Assembly: GCA_028288285.1 (NCBI GenBank)
Contig: JAQBNZ010000016.1
Span: 1 to 55,787, forward strand
DNA from: Mucilaginibacter sp.
GTDB lineage: Bacteria > Bacteroidota > Bacteroidia > Sphingobacteriales > Sphingobacteriaceae
Reading direction: 5' to 3'
Length of the DNA stretch: 55,787 nt
Every line of letters begins with the position of its first letter. Position 1 is the first letter of the stretch. A program made the position numbers and the translations under genes. Positions 24,948 to 34,666 of the stretch are shown here, piece by piece. The notes under the pieces are model-generated. The model did not search any database, was not told the origin of the DNA, and saw nothing but the letters and a program-made list of their open reading frames with translations.

Positions 24948-26078
24948 ATGCTAAAAGGGAAAATAAGTCTGTCTTTACTCATTGGCCCGGCAATACCTAT
25001 ACCGGTTCCCAAAGTTATTATTGATGCGCTTGCAAGTATCGAAGTCACTTCTGCGTCAGGAGAGGAAGCCAGCGGTTTTCAGCTGGTTTTTAACTTCAGC
25101 AGCAAATCGCCGCTTAACTTATTGCTATTGCTGTTGGGGCAAACCGGTCCGTTTATACGCACCATTATTGTAGTTACGGTAAATGGCACACCGAATGTGT
25201 TAATGGATGGCATGATAATACATCACCAGCTTACACCCAATGTAAAAACCGGTGAATCGACATTTACCATCTCAGGGTCTGATTTAACAAGTGTAATGGG
25301 ATATATTGACTTTTCGGGTGTGCCATATCCCTGTATGCCGGCAGAGGTGCGTGTATTACTTATTTTAGCAAAATATGCACTTTTTGGGATTATCCCCCTT
25401 GTTATTCCAAGCCTGTTCCTTGATGTGCCAATTATAACAGAGAAAATACCAACTCAACAAGGAAAGGATCTGGATTATATTAGGCAGCTGGCGCATGATA
25501 ACGGCTATGTATTTTACCTTGAGCCAGGCCCGGCAATAGGAACCAGCGTTGCATACTGGGGGCCAGAAATAAAAGTAGGCATACCGCAATCGGCACTCAA
25601 TATTAATATGGATGCATTGACCAACATCGAGACGCTAAATTTTAGTTTTGACGGTGCTTCGAAAGTGATGCCCATAATGTACATACAAATTGCAGAAGCG
25701 CACGTTACCATTCCTGTTCCAATACCTGACTTTAACCCGCTGCAACCGCCACTGGGGTTGATACCGCCTATTCCTGTACAATTTAATCAATTAAAGGATA
25801 CTGCCAAACTCAATCCTACGGAGGCGCTCGCAAAAGGCATTGCCGAAGCATCCCGCTCATCAGATGCAATAACAGGCAGCGGGTCGCTTAATGTAGTTCG
25901 TTACGGACATATTTTAAAAGCAAGGGGGCTTGTAGGTGTCAGGGGCGTAGGGCAGGCATTCGATGGGTTATACTTTGTTAAAAAAGTAACCCACAAAATA
26001 CAACGCGGCACTTATACCCAGGATTTTACTTTAACAAGAAACGGGCTCGTATCTACATTGCCTCAAATTCCGGTTTAA
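24948..26078 (+). CDS. eCIS hub protein, gpD/gp27-like (Afp8 N-terminal part)
   Basis: The 376-residue protein has the phage late-control D/VgrG N-terminal architecture. There is an early beta domain with SIEVTSASGEEASGFQLVF and a second domain around GESTFTISGSDLTSVMGYID. The conserved block GKDLDYIRQLAHDNGYVFYL precedes a late TAKLNPTEALAKG and a barrel-closing C-terminus (VRGVGQAFDGLYFVKKVTHK). It forms the trimeric hub below the tube. Afp8 is one polypeptide with spike included. Here the spike is encoded by the next gene 12 bases downstream. Confidence 0.9.
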   Translation: MLKGKISLSLLIGPAIPIPVPKVIIDALASIEVTSASGEEASGFQLVFNFSSKSPLNLLLLLLGQTGPFIRTIIVVTVNGTPNVLMDGMIIHHQLTPNVKTGESTFTISGSDLTSVMGYIDFSGVPYPCMPAEVRVLLILAKYALFGIIPLVIPSLFLDVPIITEKIPTQQGKDLDYIRQLAHDNGYVFYLEPGPAIGTSVAYWGPEIKVGIPQSALNINMDALTNIETLNFSFDGASKVMPIMYIQIAEAHVTIPVPIPDFNPLQPPLGLIPPIPVQFNQLKDTAKLNPTEALAKGIAEASRSSDAITGSGSLNVVRYGHILKARGLVGVRGVGQAFDGLYFVKKVTHKIQRGTYTQDFTLTRNGLVSTLPQIPV

Positions 26079-26090
26079 CAAAAGTAATTT

Positions 26091-26603
26091 ATGAGCGAAA
26101 AATATTATGGAAAATACCGTGGCATAGTTTTAAATAATATTGACCCTATGCAAAAAGCGCGCTTGCTGGTGCAGGTATCTGATGTGTTGGGTCTTGCTAT
26201 TTCAAGCTGGGCAATGCCCTGCGTGCCCGTTGCTGGAATACAGATGGGGATGTATGTAGTGCCTGTTATTAATGCAAGTGTTTGGGTTGAGTTTGAAGGT
26301 GGAAATGCCGATTACCCGATATGGACAGGCGGTTTCTGGGGTTCAGTAGCAGAAGTGCCTCCACTTGCATTTGCCGGTGTTCCCGGTGTGCCTAATATGG
26401 TAATGCAAACCCAGGGAATGTATACTTTGCTGCTCAGTGATCTTGCAGCAGGCCCGGTGGGCGGTATCATGCTCAAAAGCCCTACTGGTGCCTTTATTAC
26501 CGTAAATGACACCGGTATTTATATAGACAATGGAAAAGGAGCCAGTATTACCATGGTGGGCCCTTCTACAGATATTAATAAGGGCGCTTTAACTATTATC
26601 TGA
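26091..26603 (+). CDS. eCIS spike base with OB-fold (gp5/gpV-like, Afp8 C-terminal part)
   Basis: The 170-residue protein opens YYGKYRGIVLNNIDPMQKAR, typical of the OB-fold of gpV/gp5 spikes, with the following WAMPCVPVAG, then GMYVVPVINASVWVEFEGG and ADYPIWTGGFWG. The C-terminal part is glycine-rich beta structure (GGIMLKSPTGAFITVND) that can form the triple-stranded spike shaft. It should sit below the hub and carry the PAAR tip encoded 19 bases downstream. Confidence 0.92.
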   Translation: MSEKYYGKYRGIVLNNIDPMQKARLLVQVSDVLGLAISSWAMPCVPVAGIQMGMYVVPVINASVWVEFEGGNADYPIWTGGFWGSVAEVPPLAFAGVPGVPNMVMQTQGMYTLLLSDLAAGPVGGIMLKSPTGAFITVNDTGIYIDNGKGASITMVGPSTDINKGALTII

Positions 26604-26622
26604 TTTTTTAAAAAATTTAAAT

Positions 26623-26943
26623 ATGCCCGGTCCTTTACTTCATTTAGGCGCTACGGTGCTGTGCAGCCATGGCGGCCAGGGGCAGCCTACATCACCCAAT
26701 CCGAGGGTAATGGTAAGCGGTCAGCCCATTGTAACGCAGCCTGTGCCTTATATTATTGCCGGATGCCCCTTTAATGTATCCGGCGCTCCCGTGCCATGTG
26801 TGACAGCACAATGGATAACCGGTGCCATCCGTATTTTAGCTGCCGGCATGCCGGTACTATTGATGGATAGCCAGGCCATCTGTATGCCTAATGGCACCCC
26901 GCTTATTATCGCGGCTACGCAAACCCGGGTAATAGGTATGTAG
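26623..26943 (+). CDS. PAAR-like spike tip protein (Afp10-like)
   Basis: The 106-residue protein has the PAAR-like pattern: MPGPLLHLGATVLCSHGGQG, then MVSGQPIVTQPVPYIIAGCP and a Cys/His set (Cys 14, His 16, and later Cys residues) suitable for metal at the tip. It ends in ATQTRVIGM. It would cap the spike and pierce the target envelope. It is complete, and 48 bases separate it from gp25. Confidence 0.9.
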   Translation: MPGPLLHLGATVLCSHGGQGQPTSPNPRVMVSGQPIVTQPVPYIIAGCPFNVSGAPVPCVTAQWITGAIRILAAGMPVLLMDSQAICMPNGTPLIIAATQTRVIGM

Positions 26944-26991
26944 AATTAACCTCAGGCCTAATGCTAATAACGCCTGCCAATTTTAATTGTA

Positions 26992-27342
26992 ATGAACCTC
27001 AAATTTCCGATGCAATTCGATCAGAACGGCAAAACTGCAGGTAGTACTGACGATAATCATATACGCGATATGATTGAGCAGGTATTGTTCACTGCCCCCG
27101 GCGAACGGGTAAACCGCCCCAGTTTTGGGAGTGGTTTACTTCAGCTGGTGTTTGAGCCCAATAGCAATGAGCTGTCAGCAACTACGCAATTTCTTGTGCA
27201 AAGCTCATTGCAGCAATGGCTGGGTGATTTGATTGAAGTAAACGATGTGAAAATAGAAAGTGAGGAAGCCAGTTTAACGGTTTCAGTTGTATACATGGTA
27301 CGCAGTACACAGCAAGTTGGTTTGGTAACATTTACACACTAA
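26992..27342 (+). CDS. gp25-like baseplate protein (Afp9/GPW family)
   Basis: The 116-residue protein contains the gp25/GPW signature: HIRDMIEQVLFTAPGERVNR, then PSFGSGLLQLVFEPNS and the C-terminal VKIESEEASLTVSVVYMV. In T4 gp25 nucleates sheath assembly on the baseplate wedge. The length is normal. The baseplate-J gene follows after 6 bases. Confidence 0.95.
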   Translation: MNLKFPMQFDQNGKTAGSTDDNHIRDMIEQVLFTAPGERVNRPSFGSGLLQLVFEPNSNELSATTQFLVQSSLQQWLGDLIEVNDVKIESEEASLTVSVVYMVRSTQQVGLVTFTH

Positions 27343-27348
27343 GTATTT

Positions 27349-29916
27349 ATGACTTATTTCTGTTGTGATAAACAGCGCCGCACCGCGGTATTAGCACATC
27401 CGTTATTAAATGGAATCGACTATATCGAAGTGGTTGACAACCCCGCGGATGCTTTTGAGGACAGACAGACCACGCTGCTCGTTTATTTTCTGAAAGACCT
27501 GGATGCCGGTAGTATCACATTAAAAAATATATTGATAAAAGGTGGCGAACGAATTACAAATATTACCATTACCAGTGTTTATATAGGGCTGCCGGGTTCG
27601 CCGCTTTCACCAATTGCATCGCCGGTTTTGTCGCCGCCCGAGGGCAACAACAATGTTTTGGTAGTGAAGGTTGCAAGTGCAGGCGATTTCTCTACATACA
27701 CACTCAGTGTGGTAATAGATGCAGATCATACAGATCCCCCCTCAGGATTTGACCCTGTTCTTTCCTCAGTTGATTTTTCGTTTAAAGTATTGTGTAAGGG
27801 CGATTTTGATTGCAGCCCGCAATGTGGGTGCACCACTGAAAGCGACACGTCGCCTGATATTAATTACCTGGCAAAAGACTATGCCAGCTTTAAACAGTTG
27901 ATGATAGACCGAATGGCATTACTGTATCCTCAATGGAGAGAACGGAATGCGGCGGACCCCGGCGTTATGCTGGTGGAATTATTGGCCTATACAGGCGATT
28001 ACCTGAGTTACCGACAAGATGCCATTGCCACAGAAGCATATCTTGGAACAGCAAGAAAACGCATTTCGGTACGCAGGCATGCCAGACTGGTAGATTATTA
28101 TATGAACGATGGCTGCAATGCAAGGACGTGGGCTCATTTAGAAGTAGCAGAGGGCATTACCGGATTGCCATTGGTTCGTAACATTGGTGGTAACATAATT
28201 AAACTGCTTACAAAGTCAAACAAACTGCCCAATGTATTGCAGGCTATTTCAAAAGCATTTACCAATGCAATTAATGAAGGTGTGCAGGTGTTTGAAATGT
28301 TGCAGCCTGATATTGTATTGGACGCACGCAATAACATGATGCACTTTTATACCTGGGCAGAAAAAAATTGCTGCCTCCCTGCCGGTGCCACCAGTGCTAC
28401 ACTCGATACACATTTGCTGGCATTACAAACTGATCAAGTGCTCATTTTCCAGGAGGTGCTTGGTCCGCGTACCGGCAAGCCCGGTGATGCCAACCCAAAA
28501 CATCGGCAGGCAGTAAAGCTCAAAAATGTAGAGCTGGCTTATGATCCGATAGGTAACCCTAATGGTTCTCCGCCTGATTATGACCCCAAACCGATTACAA
28601 AAATTGAATGGTATGCTTCAGACGCTTTGCTGTTCCCACTTTGGATTACATCTACAGATGATAATGGCATTGATGTAGTAGTAAGCGTGGCACTGGGGAA
28701 CAATATATTAGTTGATTATGGCTGTACCCAGCCAGCAGAAATATTACCCGCTATTCCGGATGCTACAGGCAAGCAAAATTTATATACTACAATGCCATCC
28801 TGCGATCCCTGTAAAACCGCAAAAGATACACCTGTGCCAATTCGTTATAACCCGGCCTTGCATAAACAGCCGCTTACACAAGTTGCACCTTACAATGCGG
28901 CATCTGCCATTGCCGCTATGAAGTGGGATATAAAATCGGTATTGCCATCAGTGAAACTGACAGAAATTGGCGGAGGTAGTGAGTGGAAACCCCTGCGTGA
29001 CCTGATCAGCAGCAATAGCAATGATAAGAATTTTGTTACCGAAGTTGAATCTGATGGCGTTGCCTGGTTACGCTTTGGTAACGATGTGCAGGGTAAAATG
29101 CCTACAAGCGATATTACTTTGAGTGCCACTTACCGGGTAGGAAATGGCACTGCGGGTAATATTGGCGCGCAGACGTTAAAGCACCTGGTAACTAATGATG
29201 CAGCCATTACCAATGATACCATTGTTGCCATTACCAATCCTTTGCCAGCTACCGGGGGTATAGATCCCGAAAGCATAGAAATGGTACGAAAGCGTGCTCC
29301 TATTGTTTTTCGTACGCAGGAACGGGCGGTAACAATGCCCGATTATGAAGATGTTGCTACGCGCACAGTAACAAATATTCAACGCAGCGCCGCCACTTTA
29401 CGGTGGACAGGCAGCTGGCGCACAGTTTTTTTAACCGTTGATAGGTTGGGTGGCACAACTGTGGACAGTGATTTTGAAAATACTTTGCGCGGCAATATGG
29501 AACAATACCGTATGGCCGGACAAGATTTAGAAGTAGAAAGCCCACAGTTTGTTTCCCTCGAGATTGAGATGACGGTATGCGTTCAGCCCGACTATTTTAA
29601 AAGCGAAGTAAATATTGCCTTACTCAATGTGCTCAGCAACCGCAAATTGCCAGACGGCACGCTGGGTATTTTTCACCCGGATAATTTCAGTTTTGGTGAA
29701 CCCGTTTATTTAAGTTCCATTTATACTGCAGCTCAAAAGGTGGCAGGTATCAACTCTGTTACTATCACTAAATTTCAGCGGCAGGGCAAAAACGGCAGTG
29801 AAGCATTAAACGCTGGCAAGTTAGTAATCGGGCGCACAGAAATTGCCCGTTTAGATAATGATCCCAATTTTCGTGAACACGGAATTTTTAACCTAAACAT
29901 GGAGGGTGAAAAATAA
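27349..29916 (+). CDS. Baseplate assembly protein, gpJ/gp6-like (Afp11-like)
   Basis: The 855-residue protein has an N-terminal beta-rich region with a Cys cluster (CKGDFDCSPQCGCTTES, about residues 149-165). It is followed by the conserved block PDINYLAKDYASFKQLMIDR, WRERNAADPGVMLVELLAYT and GDYLSYRQDAIATEAYLGTA. Later parts (VAWLRFGNDVQGKMP, TYRVGNGTAGNIGAQTL, ERAVTMPDYEDVATR) are the baseplate-J core. It belongs to the large 'putative baseplate assembly protein' family and forms the wedge. A second Cys pair (CDPC) occurs near residue 485. It is complete. Confidence 0.93.
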   Translation: MTYFCCDKQRRTAVLAHPLLNGIDYIEVVDNPADAFEDRQTTLLVYFLKDLDAGSITLKNILIKGGERITNITITSVYIGLPGSPLSPIASPVLSPPEGNNNVLVVKVASAGDFSTYTLSVVIDADHTDPPSGFDPVLSSVDFSFKVLCKGDFDCSPQCGCTTESDTSPDINYLAKDYASFKQLMIDRMALLYPQWRERNAADPGVMLVELLAYTGDYLSYRQDAIATEAYLGTARKRISVRRHARLVDYYMNDGCNARTWAHLEVAEGITGLPLVRNIGGNIIKLLTKSNKLPNVLQAISKAFTNAINEGVQVFEMLQPDIVLDARNNMMHFYTWAEKNCCLPAGATSATLDTHLLALQTDQVLIFQEVLGPRTGKPGDANPKHRQAVKLKNVELAYDPIGNPNGSPPDYDPKPITKIEWYASDALLFPLWITSTDDNGIDVVVSVALGNNILVDYGCTQPAEILPAIPDATGKQNLYTTMPSCDPCKTAKDTPVPIRYNPALHKQPLTQVAPYNAASAIAAMKWDIKSVLPSVKLTEIGGGSEWKPLRDLISSNSNDKNFVTEVESDGVAWLRFGNDVQGKMPTSDITLSATYRVGNGTAGNIGAQTLKHLVTNDAAITNDTIVAITNPLPATGGIDPESIEMVRKRAPIVFRTQERAVTMPDYEDVATRTVTNIQRSAATLRWTGSWRTVFLTVDRLGGTTVDSDFENTLRGNMEQYRMAGQDLEVESPQFVSLEIEMTVCVQPDYFKSEVNIALLNVLSNRKLPDGTLGIFHPDNFSFGEPVYLSSIYTAAQKVAGINSVTITKFQRQGKNGSEALNAGKLVIGRTEIARLDNDPNFREHGIFNLNMEGEK

Positions 29917-29927
29917 ATATATGGTAC

Positions 29928-32603
29928 ATGACTAATCAAAATACCTGTCATTGCTGCGAAGGACTATCTGTGCAAACACCGGTACAGATTAGCAATCGCG
30001 CAGGTTTAAATGCAGTTGCCTACAGAGTTGGCACACATGCACAGTTTAAAGAAAGTTTGCTTGCTGGTCTGTCACTTTCAGGAGCGCCGGCATTGCAGGG
30101 GTTCACCACCAGGGAAGATAATGATTTTACTATAGCATTGCTTGATGCCTGGTCGGTAGTATCCGATGTGCTTACGTTTTACCAGGAGCGCATTGCTAAT
30201 GAATCATATCTGGGAACTGCAACCGAACGCCTGTCTGTGCTTGAGCTTGCGCGTCTCATTGGTTATGAGCTGCGGCCGGGCGTAGCAGCAGGTACCTATA
30301 TCGCTTTTACTGTTGATAGTTCGTCCGGTGCGTTGGGACCTGTATTGCCTGCCGGTAATTTGTCTGGTTTGTTGATTAACCTTCCGCCAATTACAATTGA
30401 CAAAGGCATAAAAATTCAGAGCATTCCCGGGCCGGCCGAAAAACCGCAGCTATTCGAAACCGTTGAAAGCATCAATGCAAGGGCCGAATGGAATAGCATT
30501 AAGCCGCGTTTAACACAACCCCAAATACCACTGAATGATGGCGTACTGTTGTTTAATAACACCAACAACAATCTCAAAAAAGGAGATACCTTGCTGGTTC
30601 GCCAGCCCGGTGGCACAACCCTTAAAACAATACTGAATGTTATCATTGATAATGATGCTAAAACCACCCGGGTTGATCTTGTTGATTCACCAACACTTCC
30701 CCAGTATCATCTGCCGGTTGCACAGCCGGGTGTTTTTACAGAGTTTTTTGGTACGCGTTTATTGAAACAGCCTACTTTACTCAAACTGGTAAACAGGAAC
30801 TGGAGAGAAGCAGACTTAAGCGTTCTCATCAGAGCTAACCGATGGTCGGCAACCGAAGTATTTCAAAGCATAAACACGCCAGCTGTAAGTCAGCCTGATC
30901 CATCTGCCCCGGAAATATATGTGTTTAGGAAAAAGGTGCCGGTATTTGGATATAATGCACCTAAAAAAATTAATTATGTAAACGGGGTACCTTCCAATCC
31001 GGTAACTTGGACAGATTGGGATAATGTAGAAACGGAAGGTGTGCTTTATCTCGATAGTGCATACGAAGATATATTGCCTGGCAGCCAGATAGCTATTCAA
31101 AACCCTGAAAACGCTGGCAACTCGCCATTATTTTTGAAGGTAGATAAAGCAAGTGTCAGCTCACGTACAGAGTATGGACTCAGTACCAAAACCACACAAC
31201 TTTCGGTATTGCCATCTAATCAATGGTGGGGTATAGATAGAGCGTTTAAAAGAATCCGTTCTGTTACCGTATATGCGCAAAGCGAAAAATTGGATCTGGC
31301 CGAACTGCCCGTTGAAACCACTGTGGAAGGCGATTCATTAACCCTCGACCGATATTATCCTGGTTTACAGGAGGGGCAGGCTGTTATTGTCAGCGGCATG
31401 AGAAATGATTTACAGGGTGTAACAGGCAGCGAAATTAGGATATTAAAAACAGTGAATATTGTTGAGGGCTTTACTGAGCTAAAGTTTATACGATCACTGA
31501 GTTTTAATTACATACGTAAAACCGTAACTATTAACGCCAACGTAGCCAAAGCTACACATGGCGAAACCGTTTCAGAAGTGCTTGGCGGCGGTGATGCAAG
31601 TCAGGTGTTTCAGCAGTTTACACTTAAACAGCCTCCGCTTACTTTTATCAGTTCCGCATCGGGCAATGGTGTACAAACAACGCTTGAAATAAGGGTAAAC
31701 GATCTGCTATGGCACGAGGTTGATTTTTTTCTTGATCATGGGCCTAATGAACGCATTTATATAACAAGGCAGGACAATGAGGGCAACACAACAGTTACTT
31801 TTGGCGATGGCATTAATGGCGCCAGGGTGCCCACCGGCCAGCAAAACATACAAGCTACCTACCGTAAGGGTATTGGCACAAGTGGCTTGGTAAAGGCTAA
31901 TCAACTATCACAATTGCTCACCAAACCGCTGGGTGTTAAATCAGCCGTAAACCCTGTTGCACCTGCCGGAGCAGAAGATCCCGAACAGCTGGACAGCGCA
32001 AGAAATAATGCTTCCCTTACCATCCTTACATTAGATAGGGTAGTGTCGCTACAGGATTATGAAGATTTTGCCCGCGCTTTTCCAGGCATAGAGAAATCAC
32101 TGGCTACCTGGACATGGGTAAGCGGAAAACGCCACATTTTTATTACAGTAGCGGGCAGTAACGGTACTGAAGTGCCACCAGAAAGCGATTTGTATAAAGA
32201 CATACTCAAAGCCATTAACAGTGCAGGTGATCCCGAAGTGTCTCTGCGGATTGATTCGTACAGCCCCGTTTTTTTTCAGCTAACTGCTAACCTGATGTTA
32301 GATCCGGATTATATCCCGGCCATTGTACAGGCTGCAGTTGAACAAAACCTCCGGGATACTTTTTCATTCCAGGCGCGCAGTTTTGCACAGCCGGTTAACT
32401 ACAGTGAAGTAGTTGCTTGTATGCAGCAAACGCCCGGTGTTGTGGCGGTGGATATTGACAGTTTATTCCGTACCGATAATCCGGTAAACGATATTCAATA
32501 TTTTATTAATGCCGCCATGCCAATGATAACGGCCACTAATGTAGTAGGTGCAGAATTGTTAACCCTTGACCCAAGGCCCGTTGGCCTTAAAGTAATCAAA
32601 TGA
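29928..32603 (+). CDS. Second baseplate assembly protein, gpJ-like (Afp12-position)
   Basis: The 891-residue protein is paralogous to the gene before it. It has LDAWSVVSDVLTFYQERIAN, then ESYLGTATERLSVLELARLI, GYELRPGVAAGTYIAF, then VTFGDGINGARVPTG and DRVVSLQDYEDFARAFPG. The N-terminus has a CHCCEG Cys/His cluster at residues 7-12. Two different J-like wedge proteins in series are typical of many non-Afp eCIS loci. It starts 11 bases after the first copy and overlaps the gpI-like gene by 4 bases. Confidence 0.9.
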   Translation: MTNQNTCHCCEGLSVQTPVQISNRAGLNAVAYRVGTHAQFKESLLAGLSLSGAPALQGFTTREDNDFTIALLDAWSVVSDVLTFYQERIANESYLGTATERLSVLELARLIGYELRPGVAAGTYIAFTVDSSSGALGPVLPAGNLSGLLINLPPITIDKGIKIQSIPGPAEKPQLFETVESINARAEWNSIKPRLTQPQIPLNDGVLLFNNTNNNLKKGDTLLVRQPGGTTLKTILNVIIDNDAKTTRVDLVDSPTLPQYHLPVAQPGVFTEFFGTRLLKQPTLLKLVNRNWREADLSVLIRANRWSATEVFQSINTPAVSQPDPSAPEIYVFRKKVPVFGYNAPKKINYVNGVPSNPVTWTDWDNVETEGVLYLDSAYEDILPGSQIAIQNPENAGNSPLFLKVDKASVSSRTEYGLSTKTTQLSVLPSNQWWGIDRAFKRIRSVTVYAQSEKLDLAELPVETTVEGDSLTLDRYYPGLQEGQAVIVSGMRNDLQGVTGSEIRILKTVNIVEGFTELKFIRSLSFNYIRKTVTINANVAKATHGETVSEVLGGGDASQVFQQFTLKQPPLTFISSASGNGVQTTLEIRVNDLLWHEVDFFLDHGPNERIYITRQDNEGNTTVTFGDGINGARVPTGQQNIQATYRKGIGTSGLVKANQLSQLLTKPLGVKSAVNPVAPAGAEDPEQLDSARNNASLTILTLDRVVSLQDYEDFARAFPGIEKSLATWTWVSGKRHIFITVAGSNGTEVPPESDLYKDILKAINSAGDPEVSLRIDSYSPVFFQLTANLMLDPDYIPAIVQAAVEQNLRDTFSFQARSFAQPVNYSEVVACMQQTPGVVAVDIDSLFRTDNPVNDIQYFINAAMPMITATNVVGAELLTLDPRPVGLKVIK

Positions 32604-34645
32604 GCTTCGATAAGGAAACCTTATTTAAATTACTGCCTGCCTTTAACCGCATACTCGACGAAGAAGCAGGCAATAATCTTGTTTCCGGACAACAGAACCA
32701 TGGTCCGCTGAAAGCTTTGCTCGGGCTTATCGCAGAGCAGGTGGCTGTGTTGGAAGAAAACATGGATCAGCTGTATGACGACCAGTTTATTGAAAGCTGT
32801 GCAGAATGGGTTGTGCCATATATTGGACGTTTGGTAGGCACTCGAGGATTGATCACCTTTCCTGATGCCCCATTCAGTGAGCGTGCTCAGGTGGCCAACA
32901 CAACTGCCTATAGGCGGCGCAAAGGCACAGCGGCCATGCTGGAGCAACTGGCCCATGACGTTACCGGTTGGAACGCCAGTGTAGTGGAGTATTTTCAGTT
33001 GCTTGCCACTACACAATACCTAAACCATTTGCGTCCGGGTAATCTGGCTGTTTCAGCTTTAGGCAATTGGGAAAAGATGGAATACGTAAACACGCCGTTT
33101 GATACACTTGCACGCACTGTGGATGTACGAAATATTGAATCAAACCGTGGTAAATTCAATATCTCCAATATCGGTATATTTCTGTGGCGGCTCGATAGCT
33201 ATTCTGTTACTAAAGCCCCTGCTTATAAAGTAGATGACCGCAGATATAAATTTGATGCGCTGGGTAAGGATACACAATTGTATAATCATCCAGAACCTGA
33301 ACTTATTGTTACACACCTTGCGACACCGATAAACGTACCCATGCCGCTGAGCAGGTTGGTTATGCAGCATTACCCGAAAGATTGTTATGGCGTTGACAAA
33401 AGTGTGTTTGTATACGGTAACCCAACAGTATCTATCTGTAACCTAAGTGATGCCACTGACGGCAGCGGCAACTGGGCCAATATGCCCCAAAATACAGTGG
33501 CCATTGACCCTGTACTTGGCCGTATTGCATTTCCTGCATCGCAGGTTGCACCAGTGTATGTAAATTATTATTACGGTTTCAGCGATAAAATGGGTGGTGG
33601 CGAATACGGAAGGTCTGCAAGCTTTTCAGATGATTTACACATTGTTCAGGTGCCCCAAAATGCGCCAACTATACAGGCCGCTATAAACGTACTGGCCACT
33701 ACAGGCGGTGTTATTGAAATAACCAACAATGAATATTATTTTGAAACCCCTGTGGTAAAACTACAGGCGGGCAAAGAAATAGAGATTCGCGCACTTAATA
33801 AAAAAAGGCCGGTATTGGTGTTGGCAGATGATATTGAAGTGTTTGGGGACGAAAATGCCGTATTAAGTTTTAATGGACTGCTAATTAGCGGGGGCTGTTT
33901 GCGTTTACCAGAAAAAGACGGCACAGGTATGCTAAATAAGTTAAAAGCCTTACAAATAATACATTGCACCCTGCCGCCCGATGCCAGTGTAGCTATTGGT
34001 GGCGTACCTGCTCAGCCTGCCCAGCCGCGCTTAATTGTTGAAATGCCAGGTGTTAGTGTAGTAATAGATAGATCAATTATTGGCCCGTTGCGTGTTAGTG
34101 ATAGTGCAAGTGTGCATATAACCAACAGCATTGTAGACGCAAAGGAGGAAAATAACATTGCATATTGCGGTACCAACGGACTGAATAGTTTTGGTGGTGT
34201 ATTACATGTGGAACATACTACTATTATTGGCAAAGTATTTACCCGCATTATGCAACTGGCTTCAAATACCTTGTTTATAGCTGCTTTAAAGCAAAACGAA
34301 AATGACATGCCGCCCGTTGCTGCTGAACGCCTGCAGGATGGATGCGTACGCTTTTGCTATATACCGCCAGGCTCCAGGTTGCCACTATTGTACCGCTGCC
34401 AGCCTTCAACAGAAGCAGGTGCTTTAAAGGTAGAGCCTATGTTTAATTCCTTGCATTACGGTATTGCGGCCTATTGCCAGCTAAGCAGGCTTTGCGATAT
34501 TTCCATAACTGAAGGAGCAGATAATGAAGCAGAGATGGGCGCTTTCCGTAATTTGTATCAGCCGCAACGAATAACCAATTTACACACCCGCCTGGGTGAA
34601 TATCTGCGCTTTGGTTTGGAGGCAGGTATCTTTTATGGTTCTTAA
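32600..34645 (+). CDS. Phage tail protein I-like baseplate/fibre protein with a C-terminal beta-helix
   Basis: The N-terminal about 190 residues resemble gpI-like tail proteins: LFKLLPAFNRILDEEAGNN, LLGLIAEQVAVLEENMDQLY, DDQFIESCAEWVVPYIGRLV and AYRRRKGTAAMLEQLAHDVT. After a linker and a second domain, residues about 350-560 read like a right-handed beta-helix (APTIQAAINVLATTGGVIEI, SVHITNSIVDAKEE, VLHVEHTTIIGKVF). It probably joins the wedge to the outer fibres. The beta-helix may be a receptor-binding or carbohydrate-facing surface, by inference. It overlaps the preceding gene by 4 bases, and the DUF6519 gene begins 21 bases later. Confidence 0.85.
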   Translation: MSFDKETLFKLLPAFNRILDEEAGNNLVSGQQNHGPLKALLGLIAEQVAVLEENMDQLYDDQFIESCAEWVVPYIGRLVGTRGLITFPDAPFSERAQVANTTAYRRRKGTAAMLEQLAHDVTGWNASVVEYFQLLATTQYLNHLRPGNLAVSALGNWEKMEYVNTPFDTLARTVDVRNIESNRGKFNISNIGIFLWRLDSYSVTKAPAYKVDDRRYKFDALGKDTQLYNHPEPELIVTHLATPINVPMPLSRLVMQHYPKDCYGVDKSVFVYGNPTVSICNLSDATDGSGNWANMPQNTVAIDPVLGRIAFPASQVAPVYVNYYYGFSDKMGGGEYGRSASFSDDLHIVQVPQNAPTIQAAINVLATTGGVIEITNNEYYFETPVVKLQAGKEIEIRALNKKRPVLVLADDIEVFGDENAVLSFNGLLISGGCLRLPEKDGTGMLNKLKALQIIHCTLPPDASVAIGGVPAQPAQPRLIVEMPGVSVVIDRSIIGPLRVSDSASVHITNSIVDAKEENNIAYCGTNGLNSFGGVLHVEHTTIIGKVFTRIMQLASNTLFIAALKQNENDMPPVAAERLQDGCVRFCYIPPGSRLPLLYRCQPSTEAGALKVEPMFNSLHYGIAAYCQLSRLCDISITEGADNEAEMGAFRNLYQPQRITNLHTRLGEYLRFGLEAGIFYGS

Positions 34646-34666
34646 ATTTTTTTAAATCTTTTACAT

